The translations under genes and the position numbers were made by a program. A model generated the notes under the pieces. It had not been told where the DNA came from, ran no database searches, and was given only the letters and a program-made list of their open reading frames with translations. From Lautropia sp. (GTDB lineage: Bacteria; Pseudomonadota; Gammaproteobacteria; Burkholderiales; Burkholderiaceae_E), in assembly GCA_030532895.1 (NCBI GenBank), contig JAUNKF010000014.1, forward strand, positions 17,250 through 81,249: 64,000 bases of DNA. The letters run 5' to 3'. Position 1 is the stretch's first letter; the number at the start of each line of letters is the position of its first letter. Below, piece by piece: positions 34,801 to 43,836 of the stretch.

Positions 34801-37800
34801 TGCCCGATGGCACACCGATCCTGAATGCAGCGCTTCAAGCCATTCAGGTGCATGAGTCACCGTTACCGCCCAGCTACGCAGCCTCCCCCGTCATTCATGT
34901 GGCGCATGATGGCACCAAAGCCTTGCCGCTGGATCTCTTCACCGGCACCGACCCACAACGTGCGCCAGCCTTCATCTTCATCTCACGGCTCACCCCAACC
35001 CCGGATGGCCATGCAGAACCGGGCACAGCGCTGTGGCTCGATCCAGATGGCGCGGGCGGGCCGCTGCGCACGCCCGTTTCAGCGCGAGGCAAGCCGATCC
35101 CGATTGCTGAGGTGGCCAATCTTCACTGGGATGCCAGCACCAACCAGGGCGGCAGCTTCCGCTTTGCCGCGCTCGATGCCGATCAGATCCCCATCGTCGA
35201 CGAACACGGCAATGTGGTCGTCGTGGAAGTCCACGTCCATGAATCCCCCGTGGCCCCCGATTACTCGGGCAGCAGCGTGCTGCAGGTGGCACATGATGCG
35301 GTGCTCGCCCTGCCGGCCGAGATGCTGGCCGGGAGCAACCCTGCCCACAAACCGCCCAAGATCCGCATCGTCAGCATTCATGAGCATCAGGATGGCGAAG
35401 GGCACAAATCACCGCTCTTTTTCCTGAGTGGCCAGGGCGATGGCATCAACAACCGGGTGTATCTGAAAGAAGGTCAGGACATTCCGTCGGGGATTTTTGA
35501 CAAACTTCAGTGGGATAGCCGTGTCAACCACGGTGGGCATCTCGTGGTGCAGGCACTCGATGCGCAGGGCGTGCCGATCGAGGGCAGCGCACCACGCACG
35601 ATCACCGTGCATGAATCGCCGGTGCCCCCACATTATTCGCCGCAGAACACGCCCACGATGGTTGGCTTCAACCAGGAGACGGGCTTTGCCACCACATTGC
35701 TGGCCGGCACCACGAACGCCGACTCCACGAGCCATATCCGCATCACCGGCATCGACTTGAACAACGGCCACGGCGGCAGCCCCCTCATGCTGACGCCTGC
35801 CACGCCCGGCGGCGATCCGGTTGCGCTCGGCGTGGGCAGCGAGATTGCTGCGGCAGATTTTTCGCGCCTGCGCTGGCAGACTGACCAGAACGAAGGTGGC
35901 AGCTTCCGCTTCATCCCGCTCGATACCGAGAAATATCCGATTCTCGGGGTGAACGAGCAACGCATCGACGTGTATGAATCGCCAGCAGCCCCAAGCTACC
36001 CCGATGACCAGACCAGCACCACGGCGGCACACAACAGCATTCATGTACTGGATGCGCGCCTGTTCACCGGCGAAACGCCCCATACGGCGCCGGCCTTCAT
36101 CCGCATCGAAAGCCTGACCGAAAAGACCGATGACGCGCCCGCCACTTCAGCATTGGTGCTGAACCGTGGCCAGGCCAGCGAGCGCATCCTGTCCGTCGGC
36201 AGCATCGTGGCCCAGGCAGACTTCGACAAACTGAGCTGGGATGCCATCACGACCGATGGCGGCCGCTTCAGCTTCCGCGCGCTCGACCAGAACCAGAAAA
36301 TCATCATCGGCTCACAGCCGGTTGAGGTCAGCGTGCAGGAGTCGCCGCCTCAACCGCCGGTCTACAACGATTACCACCAGACAGTATCCGTCGGGCATGG
36401 GCAGGTGCATCATTTCGATGCCAGCCATTTCATCGGTGCCGACCCGAACCTTGCCCCCAGTGGCATCTGGATCGAACAGCTATCCGAAGCCAACGACACC
36501 GACCCTGCCCGGCCAGCCCTGCTGATCGACCGGGGGCTGCCTACCGAGCGCCCTGTGCCGCTCGTGGACGGCCAGTATCTGGTGTTGTCGGCCGCCGATT
36601 TTGGCAAGCTCAGTTGGGACACGTCGACCAACGAGGGAGGAAGCTTCGTCTTTCACCCGCTCGACAAGTACAACGAGCTCATTCCGGGCGGCCGGGTCAT
36701 CACGATGACTGTGGTCGAGCACCCGGCCGTCCCCACCTACCCCGGCACGCAGCCGCTGCAACGGGTAGCGCATGATGGCACCGTGTCACTTGCTCGAAGC
36801 CTGTTCGAGGGCAGTGCCAACCCGCCGGATTACATCAAGATCGAGGCCATCGAGCCGGGAGGGCACAGCACGCTGCCCCCCAACGGCGAGGGGGCGATCC
36901 AGATCGACCGCGACGGCAACCCGACGACCGCACCGGAAAACGTGACGCTGGGCGCCCCCATTGCCCGCGCCGATTTCGACAAGCTCGTGTGGCATGCAGC
37001 CGGTAGCGAAGGCGGCAGTTTCCGCTTCATCCCGACGCTGGCCGATGGCACGCCGATCATCGGCGCCACCTCCCAAACGATTCGGGTGCATGAATCACCG
37101 ATCGCGCCCGATTATGTGGGGCGCAGCACGATTCGCATCGGGCATGATCAAGACACGGCACTCGCCCGCGAGCTGTTCACCGGACTCGATGAAAATCGTG
37201 CGCCCCGCTACATTCAGATCACGCAGCTGACGGAGCACCAGGACACGGATCCGCAGCAATCCTCGCTGGTGGTGAACCGGGGCACCAACCCGCCGCGGGA
37301 ACTGAGCAATGGCGACATCGTCACCATCGACGAATTCAGCCATATCAGCTGGCGCGCGGGCGAGAGCCGTGGCGGCACCATCGAATTCATGGCGCTAGAC
37401 CCAAACCATGAAGCCATCGTCGGCGCCCAGCCGCAACGGATCACGATCGATGAGTCGCCGCCGGTTCCCACGATCCACCCTGGGAATGTGAGCCAGCTGA
37501 ATCGGCACATCGTTCACGACGGCACGACCTCCATCGACAAGCGCTTCATTTTTGGTGATAAAAATGCTGCGCCCTATGTGCGCATCGACAACATCCAGGA
37601 ACTGAGCGATACGGCACCAAATCGATCACCCTTGACGATGACACGTAGCGGTGGCGTGGTGAGCGAAGTCAGCAATGGCGCCATCCTTGAAGGCAACGGC
37701 TTCACCTCCCTGAACTGGAGCGCGGCCCACAATGCAGGCGGCAGCTTCCGCGTGGTGTTTCTGGATGAACATCAGCAGGAAATCGTGGGCGCCAGCCCGC

Positions 37801-39215
37801 GTACCGGCACGATCATCGAATCGCCACCGCCCCCCGTGTATCCAGGCGGCATACCCGACATCCATGTGCCGCATGACAGCGTGGTGAAGCTGGACAGCAC
37901 CTTGTTTACCGGCACGGATCCGTCGAAGCACCCGGCTTCCATCCGTATCGACAGACTGTTGTCAAAGCAGGAAGGCAGCACGGCCAGCCTGGCTGCTGGC
38001 ACACCCAGCGGGCTGATTCTGGATGTGGGCGGCCCCAACCAGCGGATATACAACAACGCCACCAGCCAGACAGGCATCACGCTGCGCCTGGATCAACTGG
38101 ACAAGCTGAGCTGGAACGCAGCCAGCAACGGCGGCGGTGAAATCCGCTTCACGCCGCTGGATGCCCATGGGCGTGTGATTCTGGGTGCTGCCAACAAGGT
38201 CATCAACATCACGGAAGACGCCCCCGCGGCCGATGTGCCCGTGGCCCCGCCACCTCAAAGCACACCGGATGCGCCCGTGGCTGGCCATGATCGCACCACC
38301 TATCTCGACAAGTCGGTGTTCATCGGCAACGCGCCAGGTGCTACGACCACCGGGCGCTTCTTCAAGATCACCAACATCTGGGACTACGAGCATGCCGAGG
38401 CGCGTGAGATCAACAGGATGCGCTTCATCAACTGGCATGAAAACATCCCGAACCGTGCGCCAACGGCTTATGAGGTCGTGCGTGTACCGGGCGGGCTGAC
38501 CAAAGCCCAGGCCCAGGCGCGCGCGCAAGAGGCCAATGGCAAGTTGCTGGCGCTCGATGAGTCGAGCTGGTATGCCACCCACGGCAACGACAGCGAAACG
38601 AACTGGGTCAATCGCTGGCTGAACAACCTACAGGATCAGAACAACCAGGGTCTGAAGCTCGACACCAGCAGCGTGCACCACACTGGTAGCAGCGCGCACA
38701 CACGACTGGATGCCTTCGTCATTGAATACCAAGATTACCAGCACCCGCTGAAGCTGCACGATGCCGACAATCCCAGCTCGGCCCAAACAATTTGGGAAGG
38801 CACGATTGTCGGTGAAGACGAGCTGGTTCGCATCAGCTGGAACACGGTGAGAAACAACGGTGGCAGCATCCGTTTCATCGAGGTCATGGGCCGTGTCGTG
38901 GAAGACGGAACCGGCAACCATACCCATCTGCCCGGCAACACCCAGCGCCCCGGCACGTCCGCCCAAACCGTTTTGATCTCGGAGCTTTCAAGCGATGGCA
39001 TCAACGTCAGCCAGAAAGGCCCACAAGCCATCCGGCCCGCCGCGCTGACGTGGCAGGATCTGTTCACGCAAGACGATCCCATGGCCCTGACTGACTCCGG
39101 CACAGCCAGCCCCGCGCCGGTCAACACCACGCCCCACCATCCGACTCCATGGAAAGGCGTGGACATCGCCAATCTGCTGGACGAACGGCTGGCCTCACAG
39201 CCCCCGCCGTTTTGA
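31887..39215 (+). CDS. giant repeat protein, 15 Ig/cadherin-like repeats with a terminal lectin-like module
   Basis: A 2442-aa protein in which I see no cysteine. An N-terminal region (to about 180) contains IDYQAGIIFESDS, shared with the next gene. A weakly hydrophobic segment (about 185-205) and a Pro/Ser/Thr linker (about 210-360) follow. Then come 14 tandem repeats of about 125 residues and a fifteenth carrying a C-type-lectin-like insert (about 2190-2290). Repeat landmarks in order: V.HDG, L(F/L)TGTD, IRIT.I, a variable loop, ADFDKLSWDA..NEGGSFRF, DG.PI.GA, I.V.ESP.PP.Y. This resembles the cadherin-like/tandem-95 repeats of type I-secreted adhesins. The C-terminus PWKGVDIANLLDERL is also shared with the next gene. 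Surface adhesion is inferred. The ATG lacks a clear ribosome-binding site. Confidence 0.8.
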   Translation: MSSAKLPLSVAIQAVSGPARPEADSMRSPPSSSFSTRTMTGDGVVVAPVAAQGPRTPPMAQTTHTAQPNTADIAMMDAANKTPKTLADLLDTPFDTPIDYQAGIIFESDSLKNLADIEPAHSTDHAATPDDTLAQPAMDPMVADTAAGQAAHPAAQDASHGAQAGGTYPFPAGVLNSSTLPPSTSSLAALASPALAVWLGAVGGSTVGGHPIIHRPTPDTRTPTSSDETGADKHDGHTSPSPAPSPPGNADAGALPVPTPAPSPEAGNTPVPPPSSNPGGNTVGPAPSPGPAGNTPGTDGIPPPAPDAGDTPAPSPNPAPTPAPQPAPAPTPGQTPSPGPGTDGGNATPQPEPPAVEPPPPPAPDYPAVQPPAPAAHDKPTRLPKTWFTGNADDNEPAYIRITSVAPKNGASGQPALVLNQGTPEERVLKAGDEIAQTDFDKLSWDNAHNDGGRFSFVPLDEHKRPFEGLGEQQVEIVEHPAPPVYADQAPTLFVAHDGVLNIDPLRLTGTDISRKPDFVRITAIDENAANGGTGALIQAIQFDMGADGTPDTANPRHEARTLAVGDIVPFAAFRHLSWHADTNDGGSFRFVPTLADGTALQGSSEQQIVISEDPLPPVYTPLTEPLVVAHDGSLPIGALRLIGDDVGRRPDHIRITALQENGNASGPASALTLPGRIDDSGNLLDQTPITLNVGDVLPFAAFRHLHWQADGNEGGQFSFVPSSANGRPIIGATEQTIQIRESSAPPDYSQPGRLDVAADGIGTLPSNLLTGTSTARAPGKILIQAIDLNEPPAGQAPLDPDVYRRSLFLLQEDGSRRDLSVGDTVDAADFGRLRWDAGINHGGSIRIEAREAEGQPILGAVPRTIEVIEHPAPPQYEQAQLLQLVPHDADTATDTKMALGKRFFANSGGETPSHVRIDAVIPTMPQHGSVALTLNGQPVQTPVVLSRADAAELRWNASGNHGGTILFTPVLPDGTPILNAALQAIQVHESPLPPSYAASPVIHVAHDGTKALPLDLFTGTDPQRAPAFIFISRLTPTPDGHAEPGTALWLDPDGAGGPLRTPVSARGKPIPIAEVANLHWDASTNQGGSFRFAALDADQIPIVDEHGNVVVVEVHVHESPVAPDYSGSSVLQVAHDAVLALPAEMLAGSNPAHKPPKIRIVSIHEHQDGEGHKSPLFFLSGQGDGINNRVYLKEGQDIPSGIFDKLQWDSRVNHGGHLVVQALDAQGVPIEGSAPRTITVHESPVPPHYSPQNTPTMVGFNQETGFATTLLAGTTNADSTSHIRITGIDLNNGHGGSPLMLTPATPGGDPVALGVGSEIAAADFSRLRWQTDQNEGGSFRFIPLDTEKYPILGVNEQRIDVYESPAAPSYPDDQTSTTAAHNSIHVLDARLFTGETPHTAPAFIRIESLTEKTDDAPATSALVLNRGQASERILSVGSIVAQADFDKLSWDAITTDGGRFSFRALDQNQKIIIGSQPVEVSVQESPPQPPVYNDYHQTVSVGHGQVHHFDASHFIGADPNLAPSGIWIEQLSEANDTDPARPALLIDRGLPTERPVPLVDGQYLVLSAADFGKLSWDTSTNEGGSFVFHPLDKYNELIPGGRVITMTVVEHPAVPTYPGTQPLQRVAHDGTVSLARSLFEGSANPPDYIKIEAIEPGGHSTLPPNGEGAIQIDRDGNPTTAPENVTLGAPIARADFDKLVWHAAGSEGGSFRFIPTLADGTPIIGATSQTIRVHESPIAPDYVGRSTIRIGHDQDTALARELFTGLDENRAPRYIQITQLTEHQDTDPQQSSLVVNRGTNPPRELSNGDIVTIDEFSHISWRAGESRGGTIEFMALDPNHEAIVGAQPQRITIDESPPVPTIHPGNVSQLNRHIVHDGTTSIDKRFIFGDKNAAPYVRIDNIQELSDTAPNRSPLTMTRSGGVVSEVSNGAILEGNGFTSLNWSAAHNAGGSFRVVFLDEHQQEIVGASPRTGTIIESPPPPVYPGGIPDIHVPHDSVVKLDSTLFTGTDPSKHPASIRIDRLLSKQEGSTASLAAGTPSGLILDVGGPNQRIYNNATSQTGITLRLDQLDKLSWNAASNGGGEIRFTPLDAHGRVILGAANKVINITEDAPAADVPVAPPPQSTPDAPVAGHDRTTYLDKSVFIGNAPGATTTGRFFKITNIWDYEHAEAREINRMRFINWHENIPNRAPTAYEVVRVPGGLTKAQAQARAQEANGKLLALDESSWYATHGNDSETNWVNRWLNNLQDQNNQGLKLDTSSVHHTGSSAHTRLDAFVIEYQDYQHPLKLHDADNPSSAQTIWEGTIVGEDELVRISWNTVRNNGGSIRFIEVMGRVVEDGTGNHTHLPGNTQRPGTSAQTVLISELSSDGINVSQKGPQAIRPAALTWQDLFTQDDPMALTDSGTASPAPVNTTPHHPTPWKGVDIANLLDERLASQPPPF
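32976..38245 (+). repeat. 14 tandem repeats of about 376 bp in the giant gene
   Basis: Repeats are diverged at base level but keep protein landmarks (KLSW, NEGGSF, ESP.PP.Y). This suggests old duplication under selection rather than recent expansion. Confidence 0.75.
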
Positions 39216-39263
39216 TGCCATCCCAGGCTACCACTTGATGTAGGGCCTGATCAACTCGCTTCT

Positions 39264-39296
39264 CAATGGCCGGCTTGTCCGGCCATTGCTTTGTTG
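39264..39296 (+). terminator. stem-loop after the giant repeat gene
   Basis: A perfect 10-bp stem CAATGGCCGG / CCGGCCATTG with a 5-base loop, followed by CTTTGTTG. It lies 49 bases past the stop. Confidence 0.7.
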
Positions 39297-39318
39297 AGCG
39301 AAACCTGGCTTTTGGTAC

Positions 39319-39341
39319 GTACATGCACTGGCTCGTCTCCA
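39319..39341 (+). repeat. dispersed intergenic repeat, copy 6
   Basis: GTACATGCACTGGCTCGTCT followed by CC. It has the same core as the other copies, and a second copy follows 20 bases later. Confidence 0.5.
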
Positions 39342-39353
39342 TCAAAGCCCCCT

Positions 39354-39389
39354 CCAGAGGTGTTATGCACTTATTCGTCCCCGCGCTGG
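39354..39389 (+). repeat. dispersed intergenic repeat, copy 7
   Basis: GTGTTATGCACTTATTCGTC followed by CCCGCG, nearly identical to the core of copy 5. Short flanking CCAG / CTGG replaces its longer inverted repeat. Confidence 0.65.
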
Positions 39390-39544
39390 CCCCAAAACCA
39401 CGGGCTGACAAGGCGCCAAGCCAGACGGCAGCGCACATCAACCGCCCGGCAGTACGCCCCTTGTCTGTGCCTGCACTTGCGGGATGATCGGTATCAAACC
39501 ATTTTCTCGTGCATGGCTTCATGCCATGCGGCATGTTGCTGCCG

Positions 39545-42500
39545 ATGACTGCCTTTTCCCGCCCTCCAGTCCATACGCCATCTGCACCACGACAGGCCCG
39601 GCTACCAGGTAACGAGAACCGGTTACCCGCGTCCGTCTATCGTGGGTTACCACGCCAGGCACAAAGCGACGCCGCCACCACGTATGATGAGGTGACATCC
39701 GGGCGCACGCCAGATCAACCCGATAGGGCTGTCATCGACTATCACGATGGTGTGATCTTCTCATCCTCAGATCAGTCGGATCAACCGACCGAGATGCTGG
39801 CTGCCCCCACAACCCAGCTGGACAGCAACGAACTGGCCCCCGGCCTTTCCCCCATCACCAGCACCGCATGGTTAATGGGTGCCGGCACCCTGATGGCAGG
39901 CGTTGGAGGAGATCTTCATCAGGGTAGTGGTGAAGTGACCCGTCGCAGGCCCTCCAGCACCACAACCGAGAATCCACCCCCAAAACCAGACGCCTCTTTA
40001 CCATCAGGAACCATCACGACAGGATCTGGCAACAGCTCTCCAACCGACAACAGCATCAGCCATATCACGGAACCGCCTCCTGATATGGCCCCCCTCTATG
40101 AGCCACAGACCCTTCCTGCGCCGGTAGCCAAGAATGGGACCAGAACCTTCGATGCGGCGCTGTTCACAGGCACTGACGAGCATCAAGCACCGCCCTTCAT
40201 CCGCATCACCGCCATCCGGGCGCAAACAACGGATGCCACCGCGAGTAGCCAAACAGATAGCACTGGCTCAGGCACCAGCACGAACAGTAACGGCTTGACA
40301 GGTACCTTGAGCGAGCAAGATCACAACAAGGGAGCGCTCATACTTCACCGTGGCACCGCGAATGAAACGGTGCTGAGCACAGGTGCCATCATTTCACGGG
40401 ATGATTTCGACAAGCTGAGCTGGAATGCAACCGGCAATCAGGGCGGCAGTTTCAGCTTCCAGCCACTCAATGCCAAACAGGAGCCTCTCACGACGGTGTC
40501 TGCCCAAACGATCACGGTCGTCGAACATCCCGACCCACCTCGTTATCCAGACCCGGTCTCAACGAAGCCGCAGCCAGTGGCGCATGGTGCTGATCTGACC
40601 CTTGGCGCGCTCACCTTCAACGGGTTGGACAAGGCCAGAGCCCCTGCGGCCATTCGCATCACCGCCATCCAGGCTCATCCGGCAGGCGAGGCAACGGACG
40701 CCTCCCCTCCCATTCTGGTGCTTCTTCATGCCGATGGTTCAGAAACCGTGTTGAACGAAGGTGCCACGGTCAATGCCGAAGATTTTGGTCGACTGCAATG
40801 GAAAACGGCGGGCAACGAAGGCGGACATTTCAGTTTTCAACCGCTGGCACCAGACGGGCAGCCGCTGGCAGGCAGCAGCCCTCAGGAGGTGTCGGTCATC
40901 AAGCACCCACCGCCCCCCATCTACGAGACAAATCCCGCGCCCTGGGAAATTGAGCGCGACCAGGCAGGTACGCTCGACGCTTCCCGCCTTGAGGGAACTG
41001 ACCCAGCCCGAAAACCCGCCGGCATCCGGATTCTGTCGGTCGAAGCGCATCAGGCCACCGATGAAAACGCCTCTGCCCTGACACTGGCTGGGCACACCGA
41101 CCCCGTCAGCGAGGGCTGGGTGATTGTGGCTGAGGATTTTGACAAGCTGAACTGGAGCACGGCACAGAACCAGGGCGGGCTGATCCGCTTCATTCCCGTC
41201 AATGACGACGGTACACCCATTCTGGGCGCCCCTGTCCAACAAATCCGGATCGAGGAGTTGCCTGGTCTGCCCGTCTATGACAACTCGAACTCCATCCTCT
41301 ACCCGCACGCAGCCACACCCGTCATTGACGCCAAGCTATTGGCCGGCATACATCCCAATACGGTGCCCTTTTCAGTCAAGATTCTACGTATCGACGCCAG
41401 CACCCCTCATCCCTTGCGGATGAAAAACGGTGATGCCGTATCCCTCAATCAGGTCATTTCATCCGATGAATTCGACCAGCTCAGCTGGCATTCAACAGGG
41501 CTTGAAGGCTACTTCCAGTTCATCCCTGTGCAGCCCGATGGCAACGAGCTGCCCGGTGCCATGGTACAAACCGTTTACCTGAACCAATCCGTGGAACCGC
41601 CCCAATATCCCGACACGCCAACTAGGCACGCGGTAGAACACGACACGCTGAGCACGTTACCCCTCAAGCTGTTCGAAGGGACGGATCCCTACAAGCAGCC
41701 AGCCAATATCGTCATCGATGTCATCAAACCGCATCATGCCACAAGTGACGCGCCAGCCCTGTGGTTTGGCAGCCTTGATGACGCCAAGCCCCTCGACAAA
41801 AGTCAAGCGATACATATTACCGAGGTACACCGCATCCACTGGGACTCCCGCCACAATGAAGGCGGGACAATCGAGATCATTCCGCTCGATGGCGCCAGCA
41901 GTCTTATCCTCAATCCAGATGGCAGTATCGTCCGGCACACGATCCAGCTTCAGGAGCTGCCGCCGCGGCAGCCGGTTTATCCGGGCACGCCACCGACACT
42001 GCTCGTTCGAGAGGATGGCCTGCTGCACGTGACGGCTCATCATCTGGGAGGAAGCGATCCTTCCCAGGTTCCATTCGGTATTCGGATCGAAGCGATTTCT
42101 CTCTCCAACCCGACAAATGATGCAGCGCAGCCCTTGATGATCGATCCGGATGGCACGGGCCAGCAAGCAGCCCAGCACGTGACGATCGGCCAAATCATCC
42201 AGCATGCCGATTTCGACAAGCTGTATTGGGACAGCAGCACGAATACGGGCGGCAGCTTCCGTTTTGTGCCTGTCAGCGGCAAAGGTGAAGCATTGCCAGA
42301 CATTGAAGCACAAAGCATTCATGTCTTGGAAACCACGAGAGCACCACACTACCCGACGGACAACAACGGGATGAAAGTCCGTGTGGTTCATGATGGCAGC
42401 AAACGGGTACCCGCCACCATGCTGACAGGCGACGACCCGAACCTCTCCCCGTACGCGATCCTGATCGCCAGCCTCAGCCCTAGCGTACAGCAAGGTAATG

Positions 42501-43777
42501 TGCCACTGGTGGCTATTGACCGCGATGGGCCTGAAGGCCCGATGGCCCCGGAAGCACTCAAGGCAGGCGACATCATCGAACGGCAGGATTTCGACAAGCT
42601 GGTGGTGAATGTCTCGAACAACCATGGGGGACAGTGGTACTTCACACCGCTCGACCAGCACCATCAGCCCATTCTGAGTCATGGTCAAATCCCTCGTCAC
42701 CAGATCGATGTCAGTGAATCGTCTCGTGTACCGCCCTACAAGCTATTGAACGGGAGCAATAATCTGGTTGGCACGTGGCAGGTGGAACATAACGGAACCT
42801 ATACCTTTCCAGTGCATGCGTTCCGTCCTGACTACAATAATCCTTGGTACGTCAAGATCACCACCATCAACGAAATTGATGACACGGATCCGGCGCATTC
42901 AGCACTACGCTTGGAAGTAGGCACGAACCAGTACCAGGAACTGCACCCCGGCGACATCATCAATCTGGTGCACTACGATCGGAACAAGGTGCAGTGGGAT
43001 ACCTCAACCAATCGAGGAGGCAGCTTCAGCTTCCTGCCTCTGGAGAGCTACAAGACGGATGCGATCGAAGGGATTGACCCATTGACCCATCAGGTGGTCG
43101 AATCTTCACCACTGCCCGCCTACAATGGCCCACGTACGCATTACGACGTCCACGACCGGGTCGGCCAGATTCAAACTGGCAGTATGATCGACCACAACGC
43201 CCTGCACCACTTCGATCGCCGTGTGTTTGCGGGTGATGACGACAGCAAGGCTCCGACCAGCATTCAGATCAGCTATCTGAAAGAGGAGCATGATCAGGAC
43301 ACGACACACTCGGCACTCACGCTACGCCAGGGAGACAGCGTCCGCCACCTGACGGTTGGCAGCCGCGTGTCGATCGATCAGCTGAATGACCTATATTGGG
43401 ACAGTACGACGAACGATGGCGGCATCATACGCTTCTACCCCCTGGACGCCATGGGAAAACATGTTTATTTCTGGAAAGACGCAAACACCGGCTCGCTGAT
43501 CACCGAAGTCAACCTGCGCCTGACGGAAGCCCCGGCAAGCGCCTCCCGTAGTACGACCAGCCTATCCGATCAGCCGCTGACACTGTCGGCACTCACGCAG
43601 TACAACGAACCAATGCCAGGCATCAACACGAAACCAGCCATACCGTCAGGCAGCACCGACACATCGATGGACGCCAACACGGCAGGTATGCCTACTGGCA
43701 CCCCATACCCACCAGCGATGCTGACACATTGGAAAGGCACAGACTTGCCCCCCCTACTGGATGAACCGCTGCCATGA
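39545..43777 (+). CDS. large repeat protein with nine Ig/cadherin-like repeats
   Basis: About 1410 aa, a sister of the preceding gene. The N-terminal region contains IDYHDGVIFSSS (compare IDYQAGIIFESDS). A hydrophobic segment (about 100-121, ITSTAWLMGAGTLMAGVG) and a short Pro/Ser/Thr linker follow. From about residue 182 there are nine repeats with the landmarks DDFDKLSWNA..NQGGSFSF and VVEHPDPPRY. None carries the lectin-like insert. The C-terminus HWKGTDLPPLLDEPL is shared with the 2442-aa protein. In-frame ATGs also occur at 39509, 39521 and 39533. I chose 39545 because it removes the only cysteine, matching the Cys-free relatives. No start has a good ribosome-binding site. Confidence 0.75.
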   Translation: MTAFSRPPVHTPSAPRQARLPGNENRLPASVYRGLPRQAQSDAATTYDEVTSGRTPDQPDRAVIDYHDGVIFSSSDQSDQPTEMLAAPTTQLDSNELAPGLSPITSTAWLMGAGTLMAGVGGDLHQGSGEVTRRRPSSTTTENPPPKPDASLPSGTITTGSGNSSPTDNSISHITEPPPDMAPLYEPQTLPAPVAKNGTRTFDAALFTGTDEHQAPPFIRITAIRAQTTDATASSQTDSTGSGTSTNSNGLTGTLSEQDHNKGALILHRGTANETVLSTGAIISRDDFDKLSWNATGNQGGSFSFQPLNAKQEPLTTVSAQTITVVEHPDPPRYPDPVSTKPQPVAHGADLTLGALTFNGLDKARAPAAIRITAIQAHPAGEATDASPPILVLLHADGSETVLNEGATVNAEDFGRLQWKTAGNEGGHFSFQPLAPDGQPLAGSSPQEVSVIKHPPPPIYETNPAPWEIERDQAGTLDASRLEGTDPARKPAGIRILSVEAHQATDENASALTLAGHTDPVSEGWVIVAEDFDKLNWSTAQNQGGLIRFIPVNDDGTPILGAPVQQIRIEELPGLPVYDNSNSILYPHAATPVIDAKLLAGIHPNTVPFSVKILRIDASTPHPLRMKNGDAVSLNQVISSDEFDQLSWHSTGLEGYFQFIPVQPDGNELPGAMVQTVYLNQSVEPPQYPDTPTRHAVEHDTLSTLPLKLFEGTDPYKQPANIVIDVIKPHHATSDAPALWFGSLDDAKPLDKSQAIHITEVHRIHWDSRHNEGGTIEIIPLDGASSLILNPDGSIVRHTIQLQELPPRQPVYPGTPPTLLVREDGLLHVTAHHLGGSDPSQVPFGIRIEAISLSNPTNDAAQPLMIDPDGTGQQAAQHVTIGQIIQHADFDKLYWDSSTNTGGSFRFVPVSGKGEALPDIEAQSIHVLETTRAPHYPTDNNGMKVRVVHDGSKRVPATMLTGDDPNLSPYAILIASLSPSVQQGNVPLVAIDRDGPEGPMAPEALKAGDIIERQDFDKLVVNVSNNHGGQWYFTPLDQHHQPILSHGQIPRHQIDVSESSRVPPYKLLNGSNNLVGTWQVEHNGTYTFPVHAFRPDYNNPWYVKITTINEIDDTDPAHSALRLEVGTNQYQELHPGDIINLVHYDRNKVQWDTSTNRGGSFSFLPLESYKTDAIEGIDPLTHQVVESSPLPAYNGPRTHYDVHDRVGQIQTGSMIDHNALHHFDRRVFAGDDDSKAPTSIQISYLKEEHDQDTTHSALTLRQGDSVRHLTVGSRVSIDQLNDLYWDSTTNDGGIIRFYPLDAMGKHVYFWKDANTGSLITEVNLRLTEAPASASRSTTSLSDQPLTLSALTQYNEPMPGINTKPAIPSGSTDTSMDANTAGMPTGTPYPPAMLTHWKGTDLPPLLDEPLP

Positions 43778-43836
43778 CCCCACAGGCGGTTCTGTCACGC
43801 TTGCGGGCGTCGGGGCGTGGGTGATGCTTGATGCTT

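Noticed and set aside
31887-39215. RTX-type calcium-binding nonapeptides at the C-terminus of the giant protein
   Set aside because: I looked for GGxGxD repeats and found none. Type I secretion is therefore only inferred from architecture.
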